From Congeria kusceri (lineage: Eukaryota; Mollusca; Bivalvia; Myida; Dreissenidae): DNA of 64,000 nt. The stretch lies in assembly GCA_027627225.1 (NCBI GenBank), contig CM051025.1, positions 50,962,181 through 51,026,180 on the forward strand, in the 5' to 3' direction. Below the pieces are notes generated by a model. The model was not told the DNA's origin. It searched no databases and was given only the letters and a program-made list of their open reading frames with translations. Shown here in pieces: positions 1-12,003 of this stretch; position 1 is the first letter of the stretch, and each line of letters starts with the position of its first letter. Both the position numbers and the translations under genes were made by a program.

Positions 1-107
1 AGTTAGCCCAAAGTTTTGTCAATTTGGTCATAAATAATGCCTTGAAACTACCAGTAAAGTTGAATGTTGGTTACAGTTTCTTCATGTAAATCATACCTTT
101 AAAGGAT

Positions 108-320
108 CTTCCCCAGCGAATTATTTTTTAATGTTGAATACAACATGCATAAAGTTTTCAGATGCTTTGGTTAAGTATATCTATTGTACATGTTTTTACA
201 TAAATTACTGTATTTTCCCTAGCGATTTATTTTCACGTTGAATACAATATGCGTTAAGTTTTAAGATGCCTTGGTTAAGTATATCAATTCTATATGTTTT
301 AACGTAAATTAATGTTGTCT
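108..320 (+). repeat. 106-bp tandem duplication in FBXW5 intron, ending at the splice acceptor
   Basis: Two diverged copies (about 108-213 and 214-320) share CCC(C/T)AGCGA, GTTGAATACAA, TTGGTTAAGTATATC and TAAATTA in the same order. The second copy runs into the real acceptor of the exon at 332. The junction of the copies has TATTTTCCCTAG at 211-222, an acceptor-like sequence about 110 nt upstream of the true one. Confidence 0.75.
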
Positions 321-331
321 TTCCTTTACAG

Positions 332-544
332 GTACCTGTACATAAACTGTCGTCCCTGGATTGGAGAAATTGATCGCACAGATCCCTGGGCCACCCCTGA
401 ACTTTCGCACGATATTGAGGTCAGGGTCATTGACCTGGTGACCTTGACCGACTTGGGCATTCAGTATAAAGGTCACAAGGGGTTTTCACCTTCCAACATG
501 TGCTGCTTTGTGTTCCTGGATGTGTGCAATGACTATGTTGCCAG
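332..544 (+). CDS. FBXW5: FBXW5 penultimate coding exon (F-box/WD repeat protein 5, partial gene)
   Basis: The exon encodes a C-terminal WD-repeat segment of FBXW5, recognised by the block around YLYINCRPW, the I-x-V-x-VIDLVTL stretch and CCFVFLDVCNDYVA, which match the vertebrate protein in order and spacing. FBXW5 is known as a substrate receptor of cullin-RING ubiquitin ligases (SCF and CUL4-DDB1 types). The acceptor is a strong pyrimidine tract ending TTTCCTTTACAG at 331; the donor GTACTA begins at 545. The exon starts on the third base of a codon and ends two bases into one, and it joins the next exon as GCC-AG|C to give the conserved A-S-G. The F-box and earlier WD repeats must lie left of the window. 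High confidence. Confidence 0.95.
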
Positions 545-689
545 GTACTATATACCCTGTATATACATACACCGAAATACTGGTAGGTGCACCCTTTAAG
601 ATAAATTAATATATAGAACAGATATGGAAACAGCATTTTTATCACATGCTATACCTTGTTTTCCATGTAATACAGCCATTACGAATATT

Positions 690-713
690 TTTATCTTACA
701 CATGTGTAAGATA
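690..713. repeat. 24-bp perfect palindrome
   Basis: A self-complementary sequence centred on CACATGTG within the FBXW5 intron (TTATCTTACACA and its complement). It could form a short hairpin. No function assigned. Confidence 0.7.
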
Positions 714-887
714 AAATTTTGAGCGTTTTCATTGGCTACATATTCTTTGAATGACCAATCGCTTGACGTTATTTTGGTGAATAGACAATGACATCACGTC
801 GGTACACAACTTTGAGGATTTACCAACTGATTTTTGTAAAATTAGAAGGGTTTCAAGATTTTTGTTTAAAAGCAAGTGATAAAAAAA

Positions 888-1030
888 ATCTGACACTCAT
901 TGTCATTTCATACCATATTTTATTAAACTCGTCCAGGAAATTCATAAGTAAGCTCGCCAAGGGCTCGCTTACTAACAATTCCTGAACTCGTTTAATAAAA
1001 TATGGTATGAAATGACAACTCATGTCAGAT
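888..1030. repeat. Snap-back inverted repeat (hairpin element) in the last FBXW5 intron
   Basis: The arms 888-958 and 964-1030 are near-perfect reverse complements, sharing ATCTGACA, TTTCATACCATATTTTATT and the pair GTAAGCTCGCC/GGGCTCGCTTAC around a loop of only a few bases. The size and structure fit a foldback MITE or its solo remnant. The rest of the intron (545-1562) shows no exon. Confidence 0.85.
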
Positions 1031-1562
1031 CCTATATATACATCATTTTTGCATTGATTTTTTGCTGGGTATGATGAGAAGCTGTAGAGATAAATACAGA
1101 ACTCTTCATAGTGTGTGAAATGTACATGTATCACACTCCTTGTTTAAACTGGCCAATAAAGAATATAGTTCACTAGCACCAATCAAGGAATTCTTATTCA
1201 ATGAAATTAAAAATTTCAATATTATTTTATTCATATGTCAAAAATGCTACATTTATAATAAATTGCAATTGCTTTCTGATTGGGAAAGAACTTTCTATAT
1301 ATTTGACACAATTGATGAACATAGCAGCCAATACATAAAACAATATTGGAGTACATGTATCAGGATTCCTGTTTTTTTACAGTTCATTTATGAGACAATG
1401 TGTTATCAGCAGAGCAACATTTCAAACAATATTCTAAATATTTGTTTTCTTCTAGACATTGTTTGTAACATACTACTTACCTCTATTTAATTATTAACTT
1501 TTATCACAAATAAAGTGATTTTAAGTTAGAAATTTGATTGAGATACATAAACTCCACTTCAG

Positions 1563-1809
1563 CGGCAGTGAGGACGCCAAGGGCTACATCTGGGACCGAC
1601 ATTACTGGACCCTTCTGGGCAGGTACGAGCACGAATCCGGCGTGGTCAATGCTGTAGCCTTCAATCCGGTCAATCAGCAGTACCTGGTTACCATTAGCGA
1701 CGACAAGACCATCAAGGTCTGGAGGTCAAAGTCGGAGGTCAATAGACTGGGGATACCTGTTGGTGTCGATAACAATGATCCAGTTATGCAGGTTGATGAA
1801 AACACTTAG
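1563..1809 (+). CDS. FBXW5: FBXW5 terminal coding exon with stop codon
   Basis: This exon continues the preceding one in phase and encodes the last WD repeat: GSEDAKGYIWDRHYWTLLGR, then a V-x-A-V-A-F-NP strand and SDDKTIKVWRS, ending in a short variable tail and TAG at 1807. The vertebrate protein has the same order (GAEDRHGYIWDRHY, then SDDATIKAWRS). The acceptor is CTCCACTTCAG ending at 1562. The tail after VWRS is about 23 residues, is not conserved and ends in acidic/polar residues. Local base composition is clearly more G+C-rich than the surrounding A+T-rich intron and UTR, as expected for real coding sequence. High confidence. Confidence 0.96.
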
Positions 1810-2072
1810 ATATCGAGGGATGAAATGATAATTTATATTTATTGGTGTAATTTTTTGCTGGTACAGGACCAATGTGTATTGAAAACTGGAATTTAAATAC
1901 TATTGAATAAGAAAACTAATGTCTTTTGATATTGTTCAACCAATTATGTACCATAATGAAGAACAGAAGATGTTTTAAAGTTGCAGTTTTATACTTAATG
2001 TGTTACCAATTTCTTCACCTGTTTTTTCTGTGATTAGTTTTATAACGGATCTTGTTTGCCGATTTTGTTGTT

Positions 2073-2078
2073 AATAAA
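2073..2078 (+). terminator. FBXW5: FBXW5 poly(A) signal
   Basis: A canonical AATAAA lies 264 nt after the FBXW5 stop codon and is followed by a T-rich stretch. No better signal occurs between the stop and here, so the 3' UTR is probably about 280 nt. Cleavage position is inferred, not seen. Confidence 0.6.
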
Positions 2079-2090
2079 TATCTCAACGTC

Positions 2091-2810
2091 TTAATCTTTT
2101 CAATTCTTTATTTATTTGATAAAAATAAATTTTTACATTAAAACAGCAGTTATCTTCTTGTTCTTAAAATGTTTACAGGTACTGTCCTCATCAAATGGCT
2201 TATGGCAGTCTTGCAGTAATAATAAACTGTTTCTGCAAACATCCTTGGGGTCAGATATTATGTGGTATAGAGGTATACTGTGGTTACTTGAAAGATGCAC
2301 ATCCCTACAAAATCAACTATTATACAGAGTCATATTGATTCAAAGAATTAACTTAGATATAATAGAAACAGTGTGAAGTATTTATAATACGCCGGTCATG
2401 TATATAATGTGAAATGTTTACAAACATTAAATCTGCCTTTTTTTATGTTTGTTTATATTTTGTATATAGTAAATGCCGTTTTGTGGTCACTATATAAAAA
2501 TCAAAACGCTGACAGCGTAGAAAGACTGTTGGCGAGAAAAGAAACTAAGAGCAAATGAAATATGAGAGTACTTTTATTATTATAAACATTTATTGAAGTA
2601 AGTCACCTGTCTGTTATATCATTTTCACAAAAGAAATCTCGAAACTCATAACTATACACTCTACTTAAAATAAATTGATATCAGCTGGTATTTGACCAAA
2701 TTGAAGATGGAGATCCAGGCCACTGTTTTCTGGCAAATTAAAACTAATAATAAAGCGCGTGTCAAATTCAATGCTATTTATCTACGACATTCTCATCATT
2801 ATTTTTTTTT
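2091..2810. other. Intergenic, no gene seen
   Basis: A+T-rich sequence after the FBXW5 poly(A) site. Short open frames are present but have no coding bias, splice sites or recognisable motif. Confidence 0.5.
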
Positions 2811-5190
2811 AGCTCACCTGAGCACAACGTGCTCATGGTGAGCTTTTGTGATCACCTTTTGTTCGTCGTAAGTCGTTCGTCATCAACATTTACCTTGTGA
2901 ACACTCTAGAGGCCACATTTATAAGCCAATCTTCATGAAACTTGGTCAGAACATTTGTCCCAATGATATCTCGGCTGAGTTCGAAACTGGGTCATGTGGG
3001 GTCAAAAACTAGGTCAAATTGAAGAAAAAGCTTGTGAACACTCTAGAAGTCACATTGTATGCCCAATCAACATGAAACTTTTGTTCTAATGATATCTTGG
3101 CTGAGTTTGAAAATGGTTCCGATCCGTTGAAAAACATGGCTGCCAGGGGGCGGGGCAGTTTTCCTTATATGGCTATAGAAAAAGCTTGTGAACACTCTAG
3201 AAGTCACAATTTTTGCCCAATCAACATAAAACTTGCTCAGAACTAGGAATGGGACCGAATACTCAAATATTCAAATATCGGAAATTATTCGAATATAAAA
3301 AAACGACTACAAATTCTCGATTTTCAAATTTTTTTAAAGAACAAAATTTCTTTTCAAAAATCTTGTTTTTTTTCCAGTTTGATTGCAAAGTTAACATGAA
3401 TTCCAGTCGTATTTCCTGCCTAGCAGGTGGGCGGGGGCAGTGTAACATTTGTACAACACATGCCAAACGTGTCCAATTAACGACAATTGATAATTGGCAG
3501 GGGGGCCACGTCTTGCCGCGCATTAACGGTTTGTAGGAGGCGTGAATATGACGCATTGTATCCACAAATAACAAAACTGGGCCATGTTGTGATAACGGTT
3601 TCACAGTTTGCACAAGGCATACATTGTTGTTTATTGTCCTTAAGTGACATCTGTACGGTTAACTTGTTTACAGTAAATTACAATTACTCTCTAAGTAAAC
3701 CAATCAAAATGAATCCATTATCAGCCAATCAATTTCTTTAACAAAATTAGCATGATCTGGTCAATCTTAATATACAACACTTGTACATCATTCTCCATTA
3801 TATTAACACCGTATATCATACAAGAGTCTTGATTAATAAACAATGCCACCATCATGTGCTTGGAAGTACTTGACGCGGTCATTAGACAAAACCCAGGCAA
3901 CGTGTAATCTGTGTAATGAGAAATTTAATTAACAAATTTACAATACATTTAACAAATTTTAAATTTCTTTATATTTTCCAAACACTCACTAAGTTATATC
4001 GCTCATTTACCACTGAAACAAGGTAAAACAACTACGTACACGTAGTACAATATTTCGGATACGTATTTATTCGGACAGAGTGCCGTATATAGTAGTATTT
4101 ACAAAACGAATATTCGAATATATTCGAATACCTAAAACGAATATTCGAATATTGATTTCAGTATTCGGTCCCATCCCTACTCAGAACCTTTGTTCTTATG
4201 ATATCTGGGCCAAGTTCGAAAATGGTTCTGCTCCATTGAAAAACATGGCCGCCAGTGGGCGGGGCAGTTTTCCTTATATGGCTATAGACAAAGCTTCACT
4301 AGGTCAAATTGAAGAAAAAGCTTGTGAACACTCTAGAAGTCACATTGTTTGCCCAATCAACATGAAACTTGCTCAGAACCTTTTTTCTGATGATATCTCG
4401 GCCGAGTTCAAAAATGGTTCTGGTCCGGTGAAAAACATGGCCGCCACGGGTTAGAGGCAGTTTTCTTTATATGGCTATTGGAAAAGCTTGTGAACACTCT
4501 AGAAGTCATATTTGTTGCCCAATCTTCATGAAACTTGGTCAGAACATTTGTCGCAGTGATATCTCGACCGAATTCGAATCTGGGTCATGTTGGGTCAAAA
4601 ACTAGGTCACTAGGTCAAATTGAAGAAAAAGCTTGTTAACACTAGAAGTCACATTTGTTGCCCAATCTTCATGAAACTTGGTCAGAACATTTGTCTCAGT
4701 GATATCTCGACCGAGTTCGAATCTGGGTCATGTTGGGTCAAAAACTAGGTCACTAGGTCAAATTGAAGAAAAAGCTTGTTAACATTCTAGAAGTCACATT
4801 TTTTGCCCAATCTTCATGAAACTTGGTCAGAACATTTGTCTTAATGATATCTCGGTCGAGTTCAAATCTGGGTCATGTGGGTTGAAAAACTAGGTCACTA
4901 GGTCAAATTGAAGAAAAAGCTTGTTAACACTAGAAGTCACATTTTTTGCCCAATCTTCATGAAACTTGGTCAGAATATTTGTCCCAATGATATCTCGGCC
5001 AAGTTTGAATCTGGGTCATGTGGGGTCAAAAACAAGGTCACTAGGTCAAATTGAAGAAAAAGCTTGTTAACACTCTCGAAGTCACATTTTTTGCCCAATC
5101 ATCATGAAACTTGGTCAGAACATTTGTCCCAATGATATCTTGGCTGAGTTCAAATCTGGGTCATATGGGGTCAAAAACTAGGTCACTAGG
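2811..5190 (+). repeat. Diverged tandem repeat with 'GAGCACAACGTGCTC' head
   Basis: The element begins with AGCTCACCTGAGCACAACG, whose inner part is a palindrome. It continues as at least eight diverged units of roughly 145-165 bp, each carrying CACTCTAGAAGTCACATT, CATGAAACTTGGTCAGAAC, GATATCTCGGC and AAACTAGGTCACTAGGTC. Open frames across it come from the repeat, not a gene. It is interrupted at 3244-4179 by an unrelated transposon. Confidence 0.85.
3244..4179. mobile_element. hAT-type non-autonomous DNA transposon, 936 bp, with perfect 8-bp TSD
   Basis: The ends are inverted repeats: TAGGAATGGGACCGAATACT at the left, and the right end reads TAGGGATGGGACCGAATACT on the other strand. The element is flanked on both sides by CTCAGAAC (3236-3243 and 4180-4187). 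Removing the element and one flank restores the uninterrupted host repeat (CTTGCTCAGAACCTTTG). An 8-bp duplication and TAGGG-type ends are typical of the hAT superfamily. No transposase frame is present, so it would need a transposase from elsewhere. Subterminal regions are rich in ATTCGAATA motifs. Confidence 0.9.
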
Positions 5191-5439
5191 TCGAATATTT
5201 TTGTGCAAACTGTTTAGAAAGCAAACAGAGTTATATGTGTACAAGTCAATCTAGAATGGTAAAAGTACCATATTCGATGAACTGTATAAGTTTGAATCAA
5301 TATTCAGTGCTTTTTATCACAAGCGCTATATTTGGTAAATACCAATTTAAATTAAAATAAGTTTAATTAGTAAAATACATTCAAAACTCTTTAGAAATAC
5401 AAAGCTTTTCCATAGTTCTTATGCATACGTAACAGGATG

Positions 5440-6785
5440 TGACATATGCCCCCGAAGCATATGCTTTTCAGAGGAAGGCAAAATAATGTGGGAGTACAAT
5501 ATCATGCCCTGGACAAATATCTTGAGATTTCAGCAACACACCTGTTTGTTGTTGTGACACACTGCCTCATAATGATCGTCATTCTCAACAAGGTATTACA
5601 TTCCTTACATGTTGGCAAAAATGATGCTTCCTACAAAAAATTCATTCTAATATTTGACCTTTTAAGTGTAACATTGGACCCACAGACCTTGACCGAGGAG
5701 CATGTTAGTGGTATGTGACATATCATCTGGTCATAGGAAAAAATAATCTTAAGTAATATTAAAATCCTTCAAGGCTTTCGGAAGTTATAGAGTAGAAAGA
5801 AAATTGCTTGACATTTGACCTTGAATTGTGACCTTGACCTTTGACTGAGGACCATGGGAGTTGTACACGACGCATCGCCTGTCCATGGGAAATAATAATC
5901 TGAAGTAATAATAAAATCCTTCCAAACGTTTAGAAGTAATGGTGGAGAAACAGAAATCCTTGACCTTTAACCTTGAATTATGACCTTGATCTTTGACAGA
6001 CGAGCATGGGAGTTGTATGCGACACATTGTCTGGTCACGGGGAATAATAATCTGAAGTTATCCTTCCAGGAATTAAGATGTTACAGTGCGGAAACAACAA
6101 TTCATGAACTTTGACCTTAAATTGTAACCTTGAACTTTGACCGATGAGCATGGGAGTTGTACGAGACACGAGTATGGGAGTTGCAAGCGACACATTGTCT
6201 GGTCATGTGGAATAATAATATGAAGTTATATTAAAATCCATCCAGGCATTAAAAAGTTACAGAGCGGAAACAAAAATTCATGGCCTTTGACCTTTAATTG
6301 TGACCTTGACCTTTGACCAACGAGTATGGGAGTTGCATGCGACACATCGTCTGGTCATGTGGAATAATTATCTAAAGTTATATTAAAATCAATCCCGGCG
6401 TTAGGAAGTTATAGAGCGGAAACGAAAATTCATGACCTTTGACCTTGAATTGTCACCTTTGACCTTGAATTGTGACCTTTGACCGATGAGCATGGGAGTT
6501 GTACGCAACAAATCGTCTAGTCATGGGGAATAATAATCTGAAATAACATTTAAATCCATCCAGACATTGAGAAGTTATGAAGTGGAAACAAAAATAATTG
6601 ACCTTTGACCTTGAATTGTGACCTTGACCTTTGACCGACCATCATGAGAGGTGTATGCGACACATTCTCTGGTCACAAAGTGGAAATGAAGTCTGGACCG
6701 ACGGACGGACGGACCCACCCACACACGCACCCACCCACAGACGGACGGTGCGACTACTATATGCCCTCGTTCGGGGGCATAAAAA
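5440..6785 (+). repeat. GACCTTGACC-type diverged tandem repeat
   Basis: At least six units of about 150-165 bp carry CATGGGAGTTGTA, CGACACAT(T/C)GTCTGGTCA, GGAATAATAATCTGAAGTTA and TGACCTTGACCTTTGACC. It opens near 'ATGCCCCCGAAGCATATGC' and closes with GACGGACGGACGG, a CACCCACCC run and ATGCCCTCGTTCGGGGGCAT. These opposite ends resemble each other inverted, so the whole block is probably one mobile unit with an internal satellite. Confidence 0.8.
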
Positions 6786-8499
6786 CAATAGCAATCGTCA
6801 ATCGAGTGTTTACGATCGCTCCGCTAGAAGTACTGACTCAATACACAATTGTTAAACTTACGCAATATGATATAATACGCAGTTAACCAGTCAACAGCAC
6901 AAACATCTATCATACTTATGTGAACAGACATAACATGAATTCACTTGTAGATGTGGACTAAATGGATTATTATTATTGTTTATTAGTGTTTTAAGCGGGT
7001 TCTATTTCTTTTCATCTATTCATAGAAAGTAGCATCGATAACAGGAAGCCTCCATGCTCAGCTAGCAGTAATTTATCGATTTACTGACACATAGGCTGTG
7101 AAGTGAAGAAGTAGTTCCCTCAAGACCGATTTTTAAATACACCTACTAAATCCTGTTGGCTTGCGCCAACAGAATAATTATGTATTGTTCTGACTTTTTA
7201 TACACAGAAACATTATATTACTTCAAACTATCAACATATATTTTGTAATTTTCTTATAATTTGGAAACGTAATGTAGCTGTCAGAAAGGCCATGGACAAA
7301 GTCCTTAAAGCTCCTTAAGAAAACTTGTACTTAAGGGAACATTAAGTTGAGTGTGTCTGTTTGTCCGTCTGGCCACGGTTCAAGTTTTTTATCATGTCAA
7401 ATATCTTGAATACTATCAAAAGGTATTTACTTGAAATACTTCTTTATTATTAATGTATCAATATCTCCACCAGGGAAAGCAACCCCCATAACTCTGTTTT
7501 GTATTTTGACAGATGTATGCCCCTTTTTTAGCTTAGACATTTTGGTTGAAGTTTTTCATTAAGTCCAGTATCTTCAATACTGTCAAAGGTAATTACTTGA
7601 AACTTTAAATACTTCTTTACTATCAATGTCTCCACCAGGGAAGCAACCCCCATAACTCTGTTTTGTATTTTGACAGATTTATGCCCCTTTTTTAAACTAT
7701 TCATCCACTTTTATGTACAAAGATTCATTTTGGTGTCAAAGGTCGCACTTACAGACAAGTGCATTTAGGGGCATAAGTCACCAGATAGTGACAGCACTTG
7801 TTATCTATAAAATTTTATATGTTAAAGTATTTTGTAAAAGAAATATGGTAAAATGAGAACAACTGTTGAATTGTTACCAGAATAAAACTGTTAATTACAA
7901 AATAACTTAAAATTAAACCATCACAGATTTAAGGGCTTTTACAAAAGGTTTTACTTAGAAGCTGTATTGACCTCGGACCTTGTGTGGTTAAATACCTTTA
8001 CTCAGGCTTTTCACCTAGGAAACACAGTTTTGATTCACTGCTTATATAAAATACCGGGAAATACCAGACCCACTTATTCTTTTGTTGTTTGTATCACAAA
8101 ATCTGATGCACTTACGTACTGTACTGGGTGTCCATATACCAGAGTTCTGTTGTAAAGCAGAAGACAAAGAATTTCAAATTTTCAAAATATTTTATTTCCC
8201 ACATTTTAATTCTAGGCGAAGTACCCCAAAGTATAAAAACGAGGAGAGGGCCATGATTTCCCAAAGCGTTCACCTGAGAACTGGTACAGATGAAGACCAT
8301 GCTGTTGTGACAGGTTTGACAATTTAGGTATCTGAACAATACACAGAGGGGGATAGGATCAATATTGATTTAAAACATCGCTTAGTGCAATGGGCCAACT
8401 AAATTATGAGTTGGGTAGTGGATGTGAGTTTTTTTGCTAATGGTTCTCAAATAATTCTTCTCAATATTCTTATTGACCCTTTTTTATTTCGTCATTGAC
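6786..8499. other. Intergenic; includes a two-copy repeat at about 7430-7690
   Basis: No gene seen. At 7430-7690 two copies of about 150 bp share TCTCCACCAGGGAA, AGCAACCCCCATAACTCTG and TGTATTTTGACAGAT. A short hairpin, CTGTTGGCTTGCGCCAACAG, lies near 7152-7171. Confidence 0.6.
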
Positions 8500-9705
8500 A
8501 ATTCTGGAAAATGCAGAAACAGTAGATTTTGATGTCTTAATCGCATAAAGTTTTGGAGAACTAGTTGCAATGCGATCATTTCGATGGCTGTGCTATAAGG
8601 TTAAGTCTTGCTTTTTCTTTGATAATTTTCTGTCTAATGATGATAAATAATGTTAATGCAGGCTCTGAAGACATCAATGTTGCATGTACAAATGACTGCA
8701 TGCAAGTCTTGCAACTGCTGGAAATCAAATTTTTTCAATCAATTCAAATGGTCATGCGCAAACAATGTACCGGTAAGTTTGCTCAACATTGAATCAGAAT
8801 CGTCTGTGCAAGCCAATCATTGATAACTTGTTGATGTTTTTTTCCAAACACAAGGGGCAATAACTCTGGTTTTTCTGGCCCGATCATGCTTATATTCGAC
8901 TTCACCTGTAGTCTTCCGTTCATAGACAAACCGCACAGAATTGGTGAACATTGGATGAAAAATGAAGTATCTATCCTGAATAATGTCCATTTTTGCTTAT
9001 TGTTTTCATAAAGGGCAATAACTCTGGTGTTTCTGGTCCAATCTTGCTTATATTCGACTTCACCTGCAATCTTATGGTCATATACAAACTGTGCAAGATT
9101 GGAGAAGATTGGATGAGAAATTAAGTCTCTATCCTGAATAATGTCCATTTTTTCATATTTTTTCACAAACAAAGGGCAATAACTCTGGTGTTTCGATCTT
9201 GCTTATATTAAACTTCAACTGTAATCTCATGATAATAAACAAACTGTGCAAGATTGGTGAAGATTGGATGAAAAATGAAGTCTCTATGTTGAATGTCAAG
9301 TTTTGCATATTTTTTTAATAAAAAAAGGGCAATAACTCTGGTGTTTGAAACACAATCTGGCCCAGTTTTGGCCTCTGCTGAGATCTGATGGTAATACACA
9401 AACTGTGAAAGTTTGGTTAAGATTGGATGCAAAATAAAGTCTATACGTTGGAAAAGGGCATATTTGCACTTTTTTTGCATGAAAAAGGGGCAAATAACTC
9501 TGGTGTTACTGGTGTGATCTGACCCAATAACAAACCCATCAGAGATTTTATGGTCATACACAAACTGTGCAAGTTAGGTCAATATTAAATAAAAAAAATG
9601 TAGTTTTTATCGCAATAACGGTCCAAATTGTTGATGGCATATGGACGATGCCAGAGAGGTCCCTATACCAATAGCTCACAGAGCACTTCGTGCTTAGGTG
9701 AACTA
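8500..9705. repeat. 'GGGCAATAACTCTGG' diverged tandem repeat, copy 1
   Basis: About five units of roughly 156 bp share GGGCAATAACTCTGGTGTTT, ACACAAACTGTG and GATTGGATGAAAAATGAAGT. A non-tandem leader at 8560-8740 (GCTATAAGGTTAAG, GCAGGCTCTGA, ACTGCATGCAAG) recurs at 41235-41390, showing it belongs to the element. It ends with AGAGCACTTCGTGCT, resembling the head of the 2811 repeat. The open frames on both strands across it are repeat shadows. Confidence 0.8.
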
Positions 9706-10839
9706 ACAAGTGAGAATGTATTCTCCCGCGACTGATCTAATAAGCTATGCGTAAGCAATGTGAAATGTGAATATCTTTTAGAATATAGAACTCAAAACAC
9801 ACATACCGGTACGTTGCATCGTACATACAATGAATAAATCTCAATGAACAGTATTCAAATAAGCCTTAAATTACAATCCCAGAGAGCAAAATGTCAAAAC
9901 ACGAGAATACACATACTAGTATTTCACAACACATTTTTAATGTAGTTTTTGTATATTTTAAACCCATAAAATCATCCTGTCAAGTACATGTAACAATCAG
10001 TTTAACAGTCTTATTACCTCAGCTCACTTGATAAGAATACATCGTCTTTTCCCAGAAACTACATGTATGTACCAAAAAAAAGCTATTGAAATTCATGAAG
10101 CCATGAAATTCCCCCCAAAATGTTCTTTAGTTTTACTTAGCTTCTAATTTTTTTTAAGTGTTTAGTAATTAGTACTGCAAAACTGTTTTCATTTTTTATC
10201 ATACATAAAATTAGTACGTTAGCATACTTAACAAGACTTTTACACATTTATACAAGTAATAAATACAGTGATATATATTATAATAATATAATACACAGTT
10301 ATTCTATATTATAATTGCAAAAACATCAGTATTAAACATGTGAGAGGATTGAGACATCTTTTGACACTTTAATGTGCTGATAATTATACTTTTAACAGTA
10401 CCAGTATACCAATTCCACAGACTTAAATAAAAAACAACAATTTTTTTTATAACAAACAGATTATAGAATTACTGTCTACTGAAAAATTAATGTATTTTCC
10501 ATTTAACAAATTAAGTTCAACAGTAATACATAATTATATGTTATGTAACCGCTATGTTGTTAATAAATAAACAGCTGGCCCTTCTATTAATATTAGATTG
10601 TTTACATTAATAAATGCAAGAATTCCATTATCAGCAGATAAACAATTAAAAATCATCTTACAAACCATACAACTACAAAACATTCGAAAAAACAACAAAA
10701 CATCTTAACTCAAGCCATTAACAAAACATTGTAACTATAGTGTTATGTTTCCATGTTATCATAGTACATGCAATTATGTTTAAAATAGTCTACCAGAAGC
10801 CCAATATATGTGAAATGCTTAACTATTCCACCATGAGAA
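9706..10839. other. Intergenic, A+T-rich, no gene seen
   Basis: Long A/T runs and no open frame with coding character on either strand; no recognised repeat structure. Confidence 0.5.
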
Positions 10840-11460
10840 TGTGGTGAATAACTATTGCTGCATTTATGTGGCCAGTCAATACACTTTTAGTTGAACTAAA
10901 ATTATCAATGACATATTATTGCTGCATTAATCAATGTGACCAGCCTTAAAAATTTATCTAATTATTCCTGACTTTAATCAAAAAGGCTAGCGTTTAAAAG
11001 TTATTATACTATTCCTGCTTTAATGAATGTGGTAAGCATTCAAGATCGTCATACTATAACAGCAATATTCAATGTGGCCAGCCTTTAAACATTGTCATAC
11101 TATTCCTGCAATATTCAATGTGGCCAGCCTTTACAAATTGTCATACTATTCCTGCAATATTCAATGTGGCCAGCCTTTAAACATTGTCATACTATTCCTG
11201 CAATATTCAATGTGGCCAGCCTTTAAAAATTGTCATACTATTCCTGCAAAAATCAATGTAGCCAGCCTTTAAAAATTTCTATACTATTCCAGCATTAATT
11301 AATGTCGCCAGCCTTGAAATATTATCATACTATTCCTGCATTAATTAATGTGGCCAGCCTTGAAATATTATCATGCTATTTCTGCATTAATCATTCTGCA
11401 TTAATCAATGTGGCCAGCCGTGAAATATTATCATACTATTCCTGCATTAATCAATGTGAA
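10840..11460 (+). repeat. 46-bp minisatellite, diverging at both edges
   Basis: A clean core (about 11060-11270) repeats ATTCAATGTGGCCAGCCTTT, then AAACATTGTCATACTATTCC, at 46-bp spacing. Outer copies are longer and more diverged (AATTAATGTGGCCAGCCTTG). Because 46 is not divisible by 3, the open frame at 11072-11272 spells the repeat in successive frames and is not a gene. Confidence 0.85.
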
Positions 11461-11496
11461 TGTCCTTGAACAAAGATCTAACTAGTTCCGTATTAA

Positions 11497-11999
11497 AGGG
11501 ACTTGTTCACAGATTTTAGCATTTTTTTAAAGTATGCAATGAAATATCTTAACTTGACAGATTTAATCATCGGCACTAAAAAGCTCAAGTATACTATCTA
11601 GAAAAGTATTTAGAAAAAAAAAAAGGAAAGAAAAAAATTGGTCCTACCAGGGTTCGAACCCAAGACCTCCATATTAAAAGGCTATCGCTTTAGCCACTCG
11701 GCCATTCAGACTTGTATATTTAACCTGGCATTATTTACTTTATGTAAGTGATCCACGTGTTGTCAACAATTATAACGAAAACAACAGAAACACTCCAAAG
11801 TATTCCATCGTTTAGTGTTACTAACGCTTTATAATTTTATCAATTTCAACTGATGATTACTCATAAACAAAACGGTATTTACAGTATATTTCAATGTCCT
11901 TAGTGTTATTTAGATTCCTTGTATCCACTGTTATTTTATTTTTGGAATCGGTGCCAAAACGTTTAAAAAATGTCAATTCGTCAATCTGAACAGGTCCCT
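11497..11999. mobile_element. TTAA-flanked MITE, about 503 bp, with internal tRNA-like unit
   Basis: The left end reads AGGGACTTGTTCA and the right end, on the other strand, AGGGACCTGTTCA. Both are preceded by TTAA (11493-11496 and 12000-12003), so TTAA is either the target duplication or part of the inverted repeat. There is no transposase. TTAA duplications are typical of the piggyBac superfamily, but the assignment is tentative. Confidence 0.8.
11640..11712 (-). other. tRNA-like sequence (pol III A and B boxes) inside a MITE
   Basis: On the minus strand, TGGCCGAGTGG (11694-11704) fits the A box and GGTTCGAACC (11651-11660) the B box at normal spacing, with CTTTTAAT where an anticodon loop would be (TTT, lysine-like). 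The flanking acceptor-stem sequences do not pair well and the D arm looks more like a serine/leucine type. I read this as a tRNA-derived SINE head or pseudo-tRNA, not a working tRNA gene. Confidence 0.7.
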
Positions 12000-12003
12000 T
12001 TAA

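Noticed and set aside
3213..3536. Open frames on both strands inside the 3244-4179 element
   Set aside because: They cross the transposon boundary and show no transposase motifs; not a gene.
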